The position numbers and the translations under genes are program-made. A stretch of DNA of 64,000 nucleotides from Rutidosis leptorrhynchoides (Eukaryota; Streptophyta; Magnoliopsida; Asterales; Asteraceae): the NCBI RefSeq assembly GCF_046630445.1, contig NC_092340.1, positions 366,629,001 to 366,693,000 of the forward strand. Direction: 5' to 3'. The notes beneath the pieces are model-generated. The model ran no database searches. It worked only from the letters and a program-made list of their open reading frames with translations, and was not told where the DNA came from. Shown here piece by piece: positions 34,208-46,448 of the stretch (position 1 is its first letter; each line of letters opens with the position of its first letter).

Positions 34208-36640
34208 TTGCAGCCATGGATGTTGCAACTAAAATATTGAAACCTAGAAAAACTATTTTCCACTTTTTATTGTGGTACACCTGTAATGTGATTAAGCTCG
34301 TGTGCTAGTGGGAACCTCAAATCATTAAAGCAGGTGCTTCTTTTTTTCTATTATCATTTGTGAGTGTTGTTTAACTGTCATCATTACAAACTGAGAACTA
34401 ATTTAGGTTGATCTCAAGTCTTAACGATACTTATTGATATAGAGAACAGCTTTGTATGCAATTCTAAACTACAACTATTGATTGATGATATCATATAGAT
34501 AACAGGCTGCAACAACGAATTAACAACGGTAACGAATTGCTTATCTCAAAATACAACAATTGATTGATGGTATTTGAAATTTTATTCAAAGGTGGGTGCA
34601 TCTATGCTTTGGGCCTGATTTATCCAGATTATTTGCAAATTATGGGGATGACATCAAGTAGTTTTTACTCGATACTTTAAGAAATACTAACGAGGTACTT
34701 GCAACGTTGTAAAAGTCATTAATGGAGAACTAGTTAGTTGGGACCTCGGTCAAGTCGGAGACTAGTCAGGATTACGGGATGATGACCAAGTGTAACTTTG
34801 AGACCTATGTTTACTGATGACTGAATAAATTCAACTTTGACCGATTAAATTGGACTTTTGACAACTTTGATCGGACAATTCATCCAACTCGGAGATTAAT
34901 CGAACTACTTCTCAATCCCGACGGATCGAGCACTATTTTGTCTAGTTGGACTTGCGAGTACTTACTATTACATAATTAAATTAAATCTTTGTACCAAAAC
35001 AGTTTAGTTTAGAAACTGATTGGAACCGATCTCCTGGATTAGTTTAAGGTTGACCAGTGATTATATATTATTGCAACTAATAGTGATAGGTGATTGATGG
35101 TTTGTAATAATTGGTTGGGATATTTCAATTGCGTGTAGCATGTGGCTATCGGATCATACTTTTTATTTAAAGATAAATAACTCGGTAATCATGTGACATG
35201 TTTAGATTTTGGTACTTGCTTTTTGGGTCATATATCGTTAACAAATTACTCCTACAAGAAAGAAATGGTTTCAAACTTCGCCAAGGTGAACTCATTTTTC
35301 AAACTTCTTGGTTTTTGATTATTATTATGTAACATATATGCTTATGCTTGAAATGTCCGTTTTTCCTTTGACTCGGACTGCTACGGCTGAATTTTTTTTT
35401 TTTTTTTTTGATTAGCCTTATCAAGTTAATTCCTATAAATTTTATTATGAACATTATTCTATAAGTAAAATGTATCAAGTATTTTGTATAGGAAAGTTTT
35501 GGACGTGTATAAAAATTTGTGTTGCATGTCAAGACAAAGGTAGACATGGGATCAGACCGGAATTTATGTTGAAAGATAGAACTCTCATAAATTATTGGGA
35601 TGCAATTACGTATATATATTGTTGGGGTCTAATTCGTCGGTCTGAAAGGTTTCTTTATAGTTTGAAGTATGTGTATTTTGAAACGAAGATTTACATTCAT
35701 GCTACGTAGGCCCTTTTAAATTATAGATCTTTTAAATTATGGGTCTTGTGCAAGTGCATACCATGCACATGTCAATATCCGACTCTGTTGCAGATCTTAA
35801 TTGATCCTAAAAAGCTTCAAAACGACATAATAAAGGCTTAAATGGCATGGAATTTTATATTTGTAATTACATGCTAGAGCGTTGTAATTGTTATCTTGTT
35901 ACAACTTTATAATCCAGACATTTTTATCATGAGATGAATCGGATGCGTCAATTGAATGGGTTTCAAATTGAATTTAAAGTGCACCAACAACAACTAGTTG
36001 TCTAATTTCATAGATATAGATATAATCATTGACAAAATGTTTCTGATTTGCTAAAAGGGCAATGACAAATTTATCAACATTTTTTTTATAATTCAACACG
36101 TGTATTAACATGTTACATATAACCAATTAATGTAAATTTATGTTCTATTTTTCACTAACCTATGTAAAATGATAATTCATGGTTTATTAACAAATACATT
36201 TTTAAAAAGACATATAACTAAAAAAGAAAAATAACTATTGTTTTAAAAGTAGGGAAACATGTTCATTTCCTACAACTTAGATTTTGGCCTACGCATCTCA
36301 CGTGGTGCATGACAACACTCACAACGCTTTTTACAGGGCGTTATGGGTTGAAATATTGAAGTTGTGACCGCGTGGGATATTCAACCACTAGCTAATACAT
36401 TTTTTCAATCAATTATATTTGTTTCTTTTTTTTCTAATTAAATATTAAATATATTATTATTAATCATATTTTCACTCTACTATCAATCACATTATTCAAT
36501 ATTCGTCATGTGTGCAAACCTTTGACTAAGTCCACTATCTACCTGCAACGTCATTTTCTTCAACCTCTAACTACATACTCACCTGAAAGCTACTTTATAC
36601 CGGTGCCGTAACCACCAGTTCTCTACGTGATTCACTATCT
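34208..36640. other. Intergenic, no gene recognised
   Basis: AT-rich. A poly(T) run lies at 35392-35409. An open frame at 35470-35709 has no recognisable domain. The 34690-34960 stretch has repeated words (CGGAGACTAGTC, CGGAGATTAATCG) suggesting an old transposon, which I could not classify. Confidence 0.4.
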
Positions 36641-36990
36641 CAACCATAACTTTTGTTTGTTATCTCGTTTTTCGTCGCTCGTTGTCGTCTAATCTTCATC
36701 TTCACCTTACTGGTCTCCTGCCGCCGTTTTGTAACCTAGGTGGTCTTCTTTCCAACCACCGGCATCTCGCCAGTGGTTGACCTCTTTCCCATTTTCTTTT
36801 TCTCCGGCGATATATGGTTTCAACCATAAATCTTGTTTGTTCTCTCGTTTTTCATCACTCCTTGTCGTCTTATCTTCATCTTCACATTTCCGGTCTCCTG
36901 TCGCCGTTTTGTAAGGTGGTCTTCTTTTCCAACCACCGGCATCTCGCCGGTAAGTGACCTCTTTCCCATTTTCTTTTTCACCGGCAATGT
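36641..36990 (+). repeat. 180-bp tandem duplication
   Basis: CAACCATAAC at 36641 and CAACCATAAA at 36821 begin two near-identical units of exactly 180 bp, each with CCAACCACCGGCATCTCGCC and ATTTTCTTTTTC. A partial third start follows at about 36985. The units are CT-rich on the + strand. Confidence 0.85.
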
Positions 36991-37710
36991 ATGGTTTCTG
37001 GTCGACCCTTGATTTTTCCGGCGTCGTCGGAGATCTTTTGTTGGGCGGGTTCCATGGTGTTTGGAGGTTTTTGTTGGCCCGTTGGCTACCTTCCCTTGGC
37101 TTCTCAACATCGGTAGTTCTTTGTCCCAGATCTGGTCGGATTAGGTGGTACTACGATGCCGGTTTTTCGGCCGACATTTTCTTCTCGGACGATGGTGTTT
37201 TGGGGTCACTTTTTCTTGTCGAATATGGGTGCTTTGTGCTTTCTGTGTGGTCTAGCTTCTCACCGGAGTTATGTTCTTTAATGTCGGATTCTCACTTTCC
37301 GGCTTCCCTTTTCTCGGAAAAATCAGGCGGCGAACTCCTTTCAAGGAGTTCTGATTTTTGTTTGTGAAAGGTTGCAATTTTTGTTGTGGTTTCCGTTTTT
37401 GCAGGTGATGGTTTGGTGGTCGTTAGAACTTTTTCTAGCCGGAAGTTTCTTGCGGGCGGTTTAGGCTCTTGGCTGTTATGTTTTTTGTTTCTTGTAATAT
37501 CAATATAACCGTTATTTAAGTTTCCATTTGTTATAGCATTTGTTTTACTTGGTTAACTAGACTAAACGGGTTTTTTCATCATCATGTTGGTGAACCGTTT
37601 GATTTAGTTTAGTTTAGCTAGGGCTCATTATTGGATTCTTTATATTAATTGTATTAGTTGATCTTAGGGTCTAGTTTAATGTTATCGCTATTTAAAAAAA
37701 AAAAAAAAAA
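36991..37710 (+). mobile_element. Poly(A)-ended retroposon-like sequence (LINE fragment or similar)
   Basis: GC-richer than its surroundings and ends in 18 A at 37693-37710. An open frame at 36954-37367 (137 codons) has no recognisable domain, and I see no reverse transcriptase or endonuclease. CCTACACT after the tail resembles CCTACAACT at about 36267, which would make an insertion of about 1.4 kb including the tandem duplication; this is weak. Confidence 0.4.
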
Positions 37711-39286
37711 ACCTACACTATTCCACAATATTACCATAACAACCCCTTTTCACACAACACTGTCCATCTTAACAGAATTCTCCCATACAACTATACATCA
37801 TCACAAAACTCATATAACTATAGAAAATGATCTAATAGAGCTAAAAATTGCCATGTATATCTTCTTGAACGATGACATATTAAAAATTGCAACTAACAAG
37901 CAGCTATAACAAAAAATTATAAGGGTGAATAAGCCAAGTATTAATCTTATAAGGGTAAATAAGCCAAGTATTAATTAACTATAGAAATTATAGTACCCTT
38001 AGAATTTAACAAGGAAAAATAAAGCCTAATATTATAAATGTGGACTTATCTAATTTTAGAGAGACCAAAGATGACATATTTACGATATCTCCATATCCAC
38101 GACAAAGTAATTTTCTTTAGAAAGGCGCACAAACATACACACTAAACATGATTTTTCACACTAATATTACATAATGTTTATATCGGGACTTGAACCAATG
38201 ACTTGGGCGCCCCAATGGCACAAGACTAATGACCCTTTAGTGCCCGCTAGAATACATAGAAGCGGATCCTTTTTAACCTTCGTCAATTGTTGCTAGCAGG
38301 TCAAGCAACATATATCAGCCCATGTTCGAACGCACATCCAAAGAGAGTTCGCGGAGTGACATCTCTCCAAGGAAAATTATCAAATTCTAGACCTACACTA
38401 CAAATCGAACAATTAATCGAGTTTATGTTAACCTCACACAATGAGATATATTCATGTTAAACCCGACCATCATGTACATCAAGATAAAAATGTATCTTCT
38501 TAGTGTATGTGTGTGTATGAAAATATATACCATTTATGTATGAGTTTCAACACCTTAAACGTTTTAGTGGTGCATATGTTAATATGATTAGTATTTGATA
38601 CCATGTTGCTAGATGGATCGAACATGTGACAACTACTTTTTCAATATTCTCCGCCTAAACATGATGTAGTATATTTTGTTTAAAAATCCCAAAAAGAAAA
38701 CATAGCAATTAAATTGTGAGTGATGTATGTAGCATTTCATTTCATCTTTGTTAAACGAATTGAAATTTTGAAAATTCAAATGTTGAGAATTAGCAAGGCG
38801 AGCGTATTAATGAATTAAGCGTGTCATGAAAAGAGAAGGTGATGGTGGTAAGAGCGTTGAATGCTTGTGATTCACATTAATAAAAAGGTGCATGGTATCA
38901 AATTTTAGAGGTCATCTTGTGAGGTGCTTATTAATCCATCCACCTAGGCTCCTCCTTCTATTCTCTTATTTATTAATAAATATATAAAATAAAAGATAAA
39001 ATAAGGAGTAATGAAATATTTGTCTTATGCTTAATACAAGATATTTTTAAAATATATAAAAGTCAAAGCCATCCCCAGCAAACAAACTAGGGCATGTTAC
39101 ATAAAGATAAATATTGTCTCTAACATTTCTCATTTCTTTGTCCATATCTTCATCTCCATGTTCTACTAACTGATTACTGAATTCTGGACCCATTTTCTGC
39201 TATTTTCTACACTAACTTTTGTCTTTTAGGTTTCAAAGTCAAAGTCTTTTCTTGTTTTGTATATATACATATACATATACATACTC
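37711..39286. other. FAMA upstream region with a SINE-like stretch
   Basis: On the minus strand around 38150-38260, a perfect box B (GGTTCAAGTCC, + strand 38187-38197) follows a weak box A, so a SINE or tRNA-like relic is likely. Near the FAMA start a TATATATACATATACATATAC tract (about 39260-39281) could hold the TATA box. GTCAAAGTC at about 39237-39245 is an inverted W-box-like pair. No other gene is seen. Confidence 0.45.
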
Positions 39287-40929
39287 ATGGAAAAAGATGA
39301 TAACAACTACTCGGTATGAACATATGATCAAGCTTAATTTCAAAATATACATCAATCTTATTATTTTTTTGTTTGTTATTATCATGTTGGTTTATACCGA
39401 TTTCCATCTCTTGCAGGGAGATTTTCTAGGACTAGAATTTAATGGTGATAATGAACATGAACATGAGCAAAATGTTTATCATCATCATCATCAGCAGCAG
39501 CAGCAACAGTATTTGCTCAGCAATCAGACACAACATCCACCATCTGCAGGTGGTTTTTGTAGCTCGAATTCATTCGATAAGTTGAGCTTTGCAGATGTGA
39601 TGCAATTTGCTGATCTTGGACCGAGATTAGCGTTGAATCAAAACAAAACATGTCATGATCATGATGAAGATCAAGAACCGGGGATTGATCCGATTTACTT
39701 TTTGAAGTTTCCGGTTTTGAATGAGAGGATTCAAGAAGAACATCATGAATCTTTATTGGCTTCTCTTGGAGACGAAGAAAACGAGCACCGGTTGTTGATT
39801 GAAGGTGGAGAAAGAGAGGAAGAGACTAGGGTTTTAGAAGGTACGTCTGTCCGACTTCAATGTATCGGTGATGATGTTCATAAAACCCTAGTTCAAGAAG
39901 GAAAGAACAAGAGAAAAAGACCAAGAACTATAAAGACTAGTGAAGAAGTTGAAAGCCAAAGAATGACTCATATTGCTGTAGAAAGAAACCGAAGAAAGCA
40001 AATGAATGAACATTTACGCGTCCTTCGCTCTCTCATGCCCGGCTCTTATGTTCAAAGGGTAAGTCTCATATTTAGCATATTTTGCAATTGGTAGATAAGC
40101 AATACCATCAAATATGATTAATAATCAAAAGGTTGTAGTTTAAGCTCTCATAGCATGTTGAGTCACGTGATAATCAGGTTAAACTGCCTGTATATATGCT
40201 TGTCTTCCACGGAATCTGATCACCGTTTTCATAAGCTCTTATTCACATAAACTCCCTTAAACATCCTAATTTGAAAATTATATGAACTCTAGGGCGATCA
40301 AGCATCAATTATCGGTGGAGCCATCGAATTTGTGAGGGAATTAGAGCAACTCTTACAATGTCTTGAGTCACAAAAACGAAGAAAACTCTACGGTGACACT
40401 CCAAGGGTCGTTGGAGATTCATCGGTTTTACCAATCGTGCAACAATCTCAACAAGGTCTACCATCACCCGCTTTATTCTACCCATCGCCTGATGATCAAA
40501 TGAAGCTTGTCGAATATGAGGGTGGACTAAAAGAGGAAATTGCGGAGAGCAAGTCGTGTTTGGCTGATATCGAAGTGAGATTATTAGGGTTTGATGCAAT
40601 GATCAAGATTTTGTGTAGAAGAATGCCTGGACAACTTATTAAAATCATTGCTTCACTTGAAGATTTACAGTTTAATATTCTTCATACCAATATTACCACC
40701 ATTGAACAAACTGTCCTTTATTCATTCAACGTTAAGGTATACCTTCGTTTAATTTCTATTTTTACACTTTTGGACATGATTTATGTTGTGGTGGTTTATT
40801 TGATTGTTTGTATTTGATTTGTTGTAGGTAGCTAGTGAAGCAAGGTTTACGGCAGAAGATATAGCGAATTCGGTACAACAAATAATTAGTTTTGTGCATG
40901 CCGATAACACTAGCGTACTTGACAAATAA
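39287..40929 (+). CDS. FAMA: bHLH transcription factor FAMA (stomatal guard-cell fate)
   Basis: A nuclear class Ia bHLH factor that ends guard-mother-cell division and drives guard-cell identity (established for Arabidopsis). Four exons by my reading: 39287-39313, 39417-40058, 40293-40736 and 40828-40929, introns of 103, 234 and 91 bp, 404 aa against 414 in Arabidopsis. Exon 1 encodes only MEKDDNNYS, which matches the Arabidopsis MDKDYS start. An upstream in-frame Met at 39219 would read through this intron, so I rejected it. Then come His/Gln runs (31-40), [16 protein letters not shown] (62-77), [14 protein letters not shown] (98-111), KRKRPRT (174-180) and the bHLH (about 188-240) with His194, Glu198 and Arg202 for E-box contact. 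An LxCxE sequence LQCLE (244-248) is the type that binds RBR. The ACT-like C-terminal domain spans about 310-395. It appears intact. Confidence 0.96.
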
Positions 40930-41523
40930 ACTTTCTAATTATAGCACTCGACGTACGGATCGTATGACATTTTTATAAGGATTTTTATCCTTATACGGAG
41001 TATTATTCTTTAGCTAGTTGAAATACATATTCCCATATATTCTAATCACAAAGCGGTGTGTATCTATATTATGTACGAGTTCTTCAGGATTTGCATGTTA
41101 ATTATCGTTAAGCATCTACTCCATATATGATATAGTGATATGTTAATTACTAATGTATTTATTCCATTGATTTAAAATAGGAGTCCATCTCGTTCGTTTC
41201 TAAATATATATTGCTTCTTAATATCTTAGTTCTTAATTATCAGATATTACGACTTAATCTTTCATACTCCTTATAAGAAACTGGTCATAGATGAGATATC
41301 GACGTTAATTAAGTGACTTTGAATTTAATATGCATATTCAATTCGTTAGGTACTATATATAAAAACTTGTTGATTTGCTACTTATAATTTCAGCGATGGA
41401 CCGGCATCTCAATATTGTCGATCTAATTGTTACATTGAGGTCCTGATTTTTTTAGAAGAGTTTTAAAATTCCAACATCGTTACCTACACATTTCAGGGTG
41501 GTAGGAAAAGAGTTGAAAATGAT
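40930..41523. other. FAMA 3' region
   Basis: AT-rich, presumably the 3' UTR and spacer. No canonical AATAAA stands out and no gene is seen. Confidence 0.4.
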
Positions 41524-41613
41524 TACCCGAGGTTTACCCTTTACGAAGTAGCCATTGTGTTCATTCATAGAATAGTTTCCTCGCTAATCCAAAAAAAAAA
41601 AAAAAAAAAAAAA
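41524..41613 (+). mobile_element. Short 5'-truncated retroposon with target duplication
   Basis: A 67-bp body ending CCTCGCTAATCC plus 23 A is bounded by GTTGAAAATGAT (41512-41523) and GTCGAAAATGAT (41614-41625), 11 of 12 identical. This is the hallmark of LINE-mediated retroposition. The body is too short to tell SINE from LINE. Confidence 0.75.
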
Positions 41614-41625
41614 GTCGAAAATGAT

Positions 41626-43306
41626 ATATTAGTGGTTAGTTGATCATGTAACTTTTAAGTAAATATATATTCGCTATTTTCGAAATAATCTAAAGAAAGA
41701 AAAACATTATGTGTTTACCCACATTTCCATAATATAAGCTATAGATACTCTAGCCAGTATGCACTAGTTATAACAAAATTATTTTCTAGCTTATTGCATG
41801 TACAAAAGATTTACGTGAAGGCTGAAGCTGATTATAAATAATACTCGTAACCAATAATGACCGTTGCTCAAATCCAGCTTCTTACTTCAAAAACGTGTGG
41901 CGGTAACTAGTATTATTTATCATATAAATCTTTGGCAGATGTTGTCGTTTCAAACATCGTATTATTAGTATTATATAGAAAAATGTCAACGGGGTGTTTT
42001 TGGTTGTATGCTAAAGGTACAAGTTGACATGGAAGATTTTTGACCTGTCAGGATTGATGTATTTGGAGGTATTATTCTCTTGTTTCCAAACTTCGGAACC
42101 CACCTCATATGCCCTGTTTCTCTACAACATTGTAACGGAATAACTACTTTGTTATTATTGTGTATCTCATGTATATTTTTCATAGTGCATATTTCAAGTG
42201 ATGGTTATAAAGATTGTCGTAATGTTCTTTCTACGACAAATTAAGCATTTTATGTTTCGGGTATACTCGATCAGTAGTTAAACTAAATGGTTTAGGGGTC
42301 GTCAAAGTTTACTATTGTCTAATGTTGGACACCTACAATCCACTCAAAAACGGCAAATGTTTATGATTGATAGAGACCCTGATAAGCCTACTCTATAAGA
42401 TTCATCGGTTTATTTGATACTATATCGAGGACTTAAACCGACGAGAAAAGTGTAAGGAGGCAAAATGTAACTTATCATTTTTTTTTAAAGAAAAGGTTGT
42501 TTAGGCTAGTGAGTGAGTGAGATTTCTGCTCATTGAAGTCACCTCTGGGCTTCTTCGCACCACGATAGTACTAGGACCCTTGTGCCCCAGCCCTTGATCA
42601 GATTAAGCTGCCCGACCTATGATCCACAGCTCAAAATGAACCTTGCGACGAGACGCGGACATTCCCTATGCTGCGGTTCCCTCCAGTCCGTCTTCGAGTT
42701 GGGTTAGGATGTGATGTTTGTAATAGCAAAAACCAAACCTAGCAGGCCTATTTGAAGAATCCATGTGACATCCGAGCCTCGGCCAAAACCTTTCCCTTTT
42801 GATTATACGTATAATTAACCACGACACAACATGTTTATTCGTACTATGCGAACCAAAAACAACTTAACATGTTTATAATACGAATAAGCCCACAAAAAAA
42901 TGACACTACAACAAACAACTTAACATGTTTATTCGTACTCCGCGAACCAAAAACTCCAACAAAAGGTAATTCAGCTAACTGCATATTATGGTGATGAACC
43001 TGTGTGACCGCCTGATGAAGAAAGAGAGAATCCTTAAAAGGAAGATCAAAGAAAAGACAACGAGATAAATAGTCCATGTGTAATCGAAAAATCAATCCAA
43101 ATGAATAGACCGAACCATCTGACTCCATCCAACCATCGACCAAACACCACTAAACATCTCAAATCAGTCAAACATGGCAGAAAAGAAACCGTCAACAGCT
43201 ACCACCAGAGGCTCTATCTAAAGGAAATGATCCAAAACCGTGTAGACCCTCAAACCTAAACTGCAACCATAAACAATGATACAATATTTTTTCCCCAAAA
43301 AACATA
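41626..43306. other. Intergenic with a GC-richer block and a 34-bp repeat
   Basis: 42490-42790 is GC-richer than its surroundings and unclassified, perhaps an old transposon piece. A 34-bp unit with AACATGTTTATTCGTACT and GCGAACCAAAAAC occurs at 42827-42860 and 42920-42953, with AACTTAACATGTTTA again at 42861-42875. A minus frame at 42844-43143 has no recognisable domain. Confidence 0.4.
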
Positions 43307-43560
43307 CTCCCTCCGTCTCATATTAATAGTTCAGTATTCCATTTTGGATGTCCCAAATTAAAAGTCCACTTCCATAAATAGAAAAGAATAAGAAATTAAA
43401 GTTATATTATGCACTTAATGTATGTGGATATGATTAAAGGAGAAAGCAGAGGTAAGGGTAAAACTGAAAAGTAAATAAAAAGTACAGTATTTTTATGATA
43501 TTTCTTTAAACTGTGTCTTTCTTTTTTTGTCTATGGACTATTATTAATATGGAAGAGGAG
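43307..43560. mobile_element. Stowaway MITE (Tc1/mariner type)
   Basis: CTCCCTCCGTCTCATATTAA at the left and TTAATATGGAAGAGGAG at the right are inverted ends with extended complementarity (about 26 bp, several mismatches). TA lies on both sides (43305-43306 and 43561-43562). 254 bp, typical for Stowaway, no coding capacity. Confidence 0.85.
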
Positions 43561-43562
43561 TA

Positions 43563-44639
43563 AAAAAAATTTCCAACAGTTATTGCAAACAATCAAAAAC
43601 ATAATTAATCGACTTCTTATATCATGAACATATAGTCATATAGAGTACCTAAGACGAAACAAACTATGCAAAGAATTAAACCATTCAAACAATTTAAACA
43701 TGTTCATATCATCGCACCACAATGATATACTACAATGATTACACTGATTGGTGCATAAAAAATACAAATTTTGAGTTTTTCAGTTTGAATATAGAAGTGA
43801 ATGGCATTATCTAAACTGTAGTATGTCACAACTCACAAGTATCAGAATTGGTGTATTGTAGTGTTAAAAAAAGAATTGTTGTCACGAAAGTGCAATTACA
43901 ATAACATTCATTGTTATTTCGGTGATTAAGGTAAATGTAATTCAATTCCAATTACAATTACAATAACTTTAGACAAAGTCCTGCTTCGTTAATTGGAGGG
44001 TCATAAATGCAACTTTAGACAAACATCTGGACCTGTTTGACAGATTATTGAAGATGATTAGAATTGGAATTGAATTACATTAGACATAGTGTTTGATTGC
44101 TAAAGCTGAAGAATTACCGATCCAATTCCGCACAGGTAATTATAGATTTTCTTTTGTTTTTTAGTTATAAAAATTGTTGTTCTTGATTCTCGAAATTTAG
44201 AGTATATATGCAGTTTCTAGGGTTTAAATCTTATAGCAAGGGTTTTAATAGAATCTACTAAGTTTGACTATAATAGTCAAAATCATAGAGTTTTATTGAT
44301 CAAATAAGTAATTCTTATCAAGCTAATTAATTTTAAGATTAAGATAGTTGTTGTACACATTAGAATCACTAGCTGCAATTATCATCAGTTTACTGTAAGG
44401 AACTTTTGCAGGTTATCATTTAGGTGTATATATATCTCTAGCTTGAAATATATATAATTATTTAGTGTATTGAAAACCTATTGATGAAAAATAATTCGAT
44501 CACTTAATTTTCAGTAATATTTAATTTTCAAATAAAATATAATTTGCAGCACTTGTTTCTTGGAGGTTCATCTTATTAGCATCTAGCGAGTAGCATCTGT
44601 TAATATTAGAGAATTTTGAAAAACGTAAGATGTTTTCCT
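43563..44639. other. AT-rich intergenic DNA
   Basis: AATTACAATTCC/GGAATTGAATTAC inverted words cluster at 43890-44130 around TGTTTGATTGCTAAAG, suggesting an eroded MITE. No gene recognised. Confidence 0.35.
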
Positions 44640-44815
44640 TGATCGGGTTACTCGGAGAGGGCGAGTATTTTTACTCAATTGTACGCACCCTAACCGAGTT
44701 ATCTTGTTACTGTTTTCGACCCCTTCTTTGTCAACTCAAGATGTGTTGCTAGTAAGGTTTAAACTTTAGGCGTCTTGTGAGGATAACAAGACGCCCACCA
44801 CTAGGTCAGCTTGTG
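44640..44815 (-). mobile_element. Minus-strand tRNA-derived SINE with an internal hairpin
   Basis: Read on the minus strand, box A TGACCTAGTGGTGGG (44794-44808) is followed by box B-like AAGTTTAAACCTT (44754-44766), and later GGGTGCGTACAATTGAGT, which I recall from other plant SINE bodies. Between the boxes GGCGTCTTGT and ACAAGACGCC (44769-44778 and 44786-44795) form a perfect 10-bp stem with a 7-base loop. The 3' limit is uncertain and no target duplication was found. Confidence 0.55.
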
Positions 44816-46212
44816 ATTTAGGAATTTTTTTTGGTGTCATTTTAGGTTGTAAGCCAAATCATACTGATAAGTTAATGTTTGAAGTTCTACAAAATTGCAC
44901 ATGTTGTGTTGTTTTGGGGTGGATGGGTGTGGGGTAGTTGTTTTTGGATAGCCGGCTCATATACTTTTACTCCTTGGCAAACTTATACCCTGTCTAATGC
45001 ATTAATGTCTAATTTTCTATCTATTGTTATCGTAGTTGGTTGTGAGTCAGAACTTTATAATGCCCATTGTTTATATTATTATGGGTGTAAGTTGCACTTT
45101 TAAAATTCTCATTTGGGTCGGATGACAAACCACAAGAACTATTTGTGCAATGATCTTGACTGTTGGTTACTTTTGTCTAATTCGTTGTCATGCCTGGTTT
45201 TTCTATATAGATACATATGAATCTTGATGTATGTAAACAGATGCATTATAATAAGAATGTGGTAATGTAGTAATGATCATGGATGTTTTATTAGATGTAG
45301 GCAAATTGCCTAGTGAACTAAATATTGTTTTTGATTTTTCATTATTAATATGTACTTATTAATTTTAACTTACAATACCGTCTCCCATAATTGTATGCAG
45401 ATGAAGGCCCAAACTGAACTATAGATCACAAGAAACTATCCAAATGCTTAAAAGTATGAGATTCAAGAAGGCAACTTAGCAACCAAATGATGATCTTGAT
45501 AAATTCAGTCTGCAGATTAATCATCATATAACAAGATATAATCTGAGGTAACAAACTAACAATGTATAATCGTTCTGCGTACATTGATTGATATATACAG
45601 TATTTTTCTACCAGTATATATAAATGCAAGATCGCACCAGAAACTGAACATAATTGAGCCTTGATTAAACAGGCTAAGAAGTTAAACATGTTAGAGATTA
45701 CTTTTAGAACATTATGGTTAAGAGAACGAAAGTTAAACAGAGGCAATTTTTAGGCTGTTTGATCACACAAACAACTTTCATATCCAAGGTGCATTCATTT
45801 AATCTTCATCTTTGACTATTCATGTCACAAGCTGTATAATCTATTTTATTTTGATACAAGTTGGTTAAGTGTAGTCAAGTTAAGTTAGACGTCATCTAGA
45901 CTTTATCGTCAACAAATTGACTTATGAGGACTATGACTCGGCGATATTCTTTCAGTTACGATCTATGTTCCGACAGTTGGTTTTAGAGCATTATGGAAGT
46001 ATCTAGAAAAAAAAGAATATGTTAATATTCAAATGAGTTATTTTGTTAGTTCACCAATATTAACTAACTAATAATACTATTCTATCAGTTTTAAGAAAAT
46101 ATAAGTAAAATACACAAAGATTTCACTTATGATCAGTTATGAGTCCATACAATAATAATCACCTAGACTAAAAAAGGTTGCAAATCATCAATAGAAAAAT
46201 AAGAATGTATAA

Positions 46213-46248
<36 letters not shown>

Positions 46249-46448
46249 AAAAACAAAAACAAAAAAAAGGTGAGTTGTTGTATGTATTAGGAGTATAGTG
46301 GGTAACCTAAATGCAACCCCTCCTACCACAAGAGTTGACTTTGACTTCTAATTTCTACTTTTCCTTATAAATCAAACCAAAACACACTTTCTTTTCATCA
46401 AATTAACAACAATTTCAAGCACTCTTTTATTAAACAACAACCTCTCCA
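44816..46448. other. LTPG upstream region
   Basis: No gene recognised. Reading frames at 44879-45103 (+) and 45426-45746 (-) lack any known motif. A CA microsatellite lies at 46216-46245 and the LTPG promoter elements at 46334-46372. Confidence 0.45.
46334..46372 (+). promoter_or_regulatory. LTPG core promoter: tandem W-boxes and TATA box
   Basis: TTGACTTTGACT (46334-46346) holds two TTGAC W-box cores, bound by WRKY factors in plants. TATAAAT lies at 46366-46372, 77 bp before the start codon. The assignment rests on motif and spacing only. Confidence 0.55.

Noticed and set aside
35470-35709. 79-codon frame
   Set aside because: No recognisable motif, start or neighbours; AT-rich intergenic DNA.
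36954-37367. 137-codon frame
   Set aside because: No domain, lies in a retroposon-like CT-rich stretch that starts within a tandem duplication; probably chance.
39219-39286. Upstream Met as FAMA start
   Set aside because: It would read a hydrophobic, AT-rich segment that is better explained as 5' UTR, first exon and intron; MEKDDNNYS at 39287 matches the known FAMA N-terminus.
42844-43143. Minus-strand 99-codon frame
   Set aside because: Partly made of a repeated 34-bp unit and without a known domain.
45426-45746. Minus-strand 106-codon frame
   Set aside because: No motif, no splice or promoter context, and AT-rich composition; likely chance.
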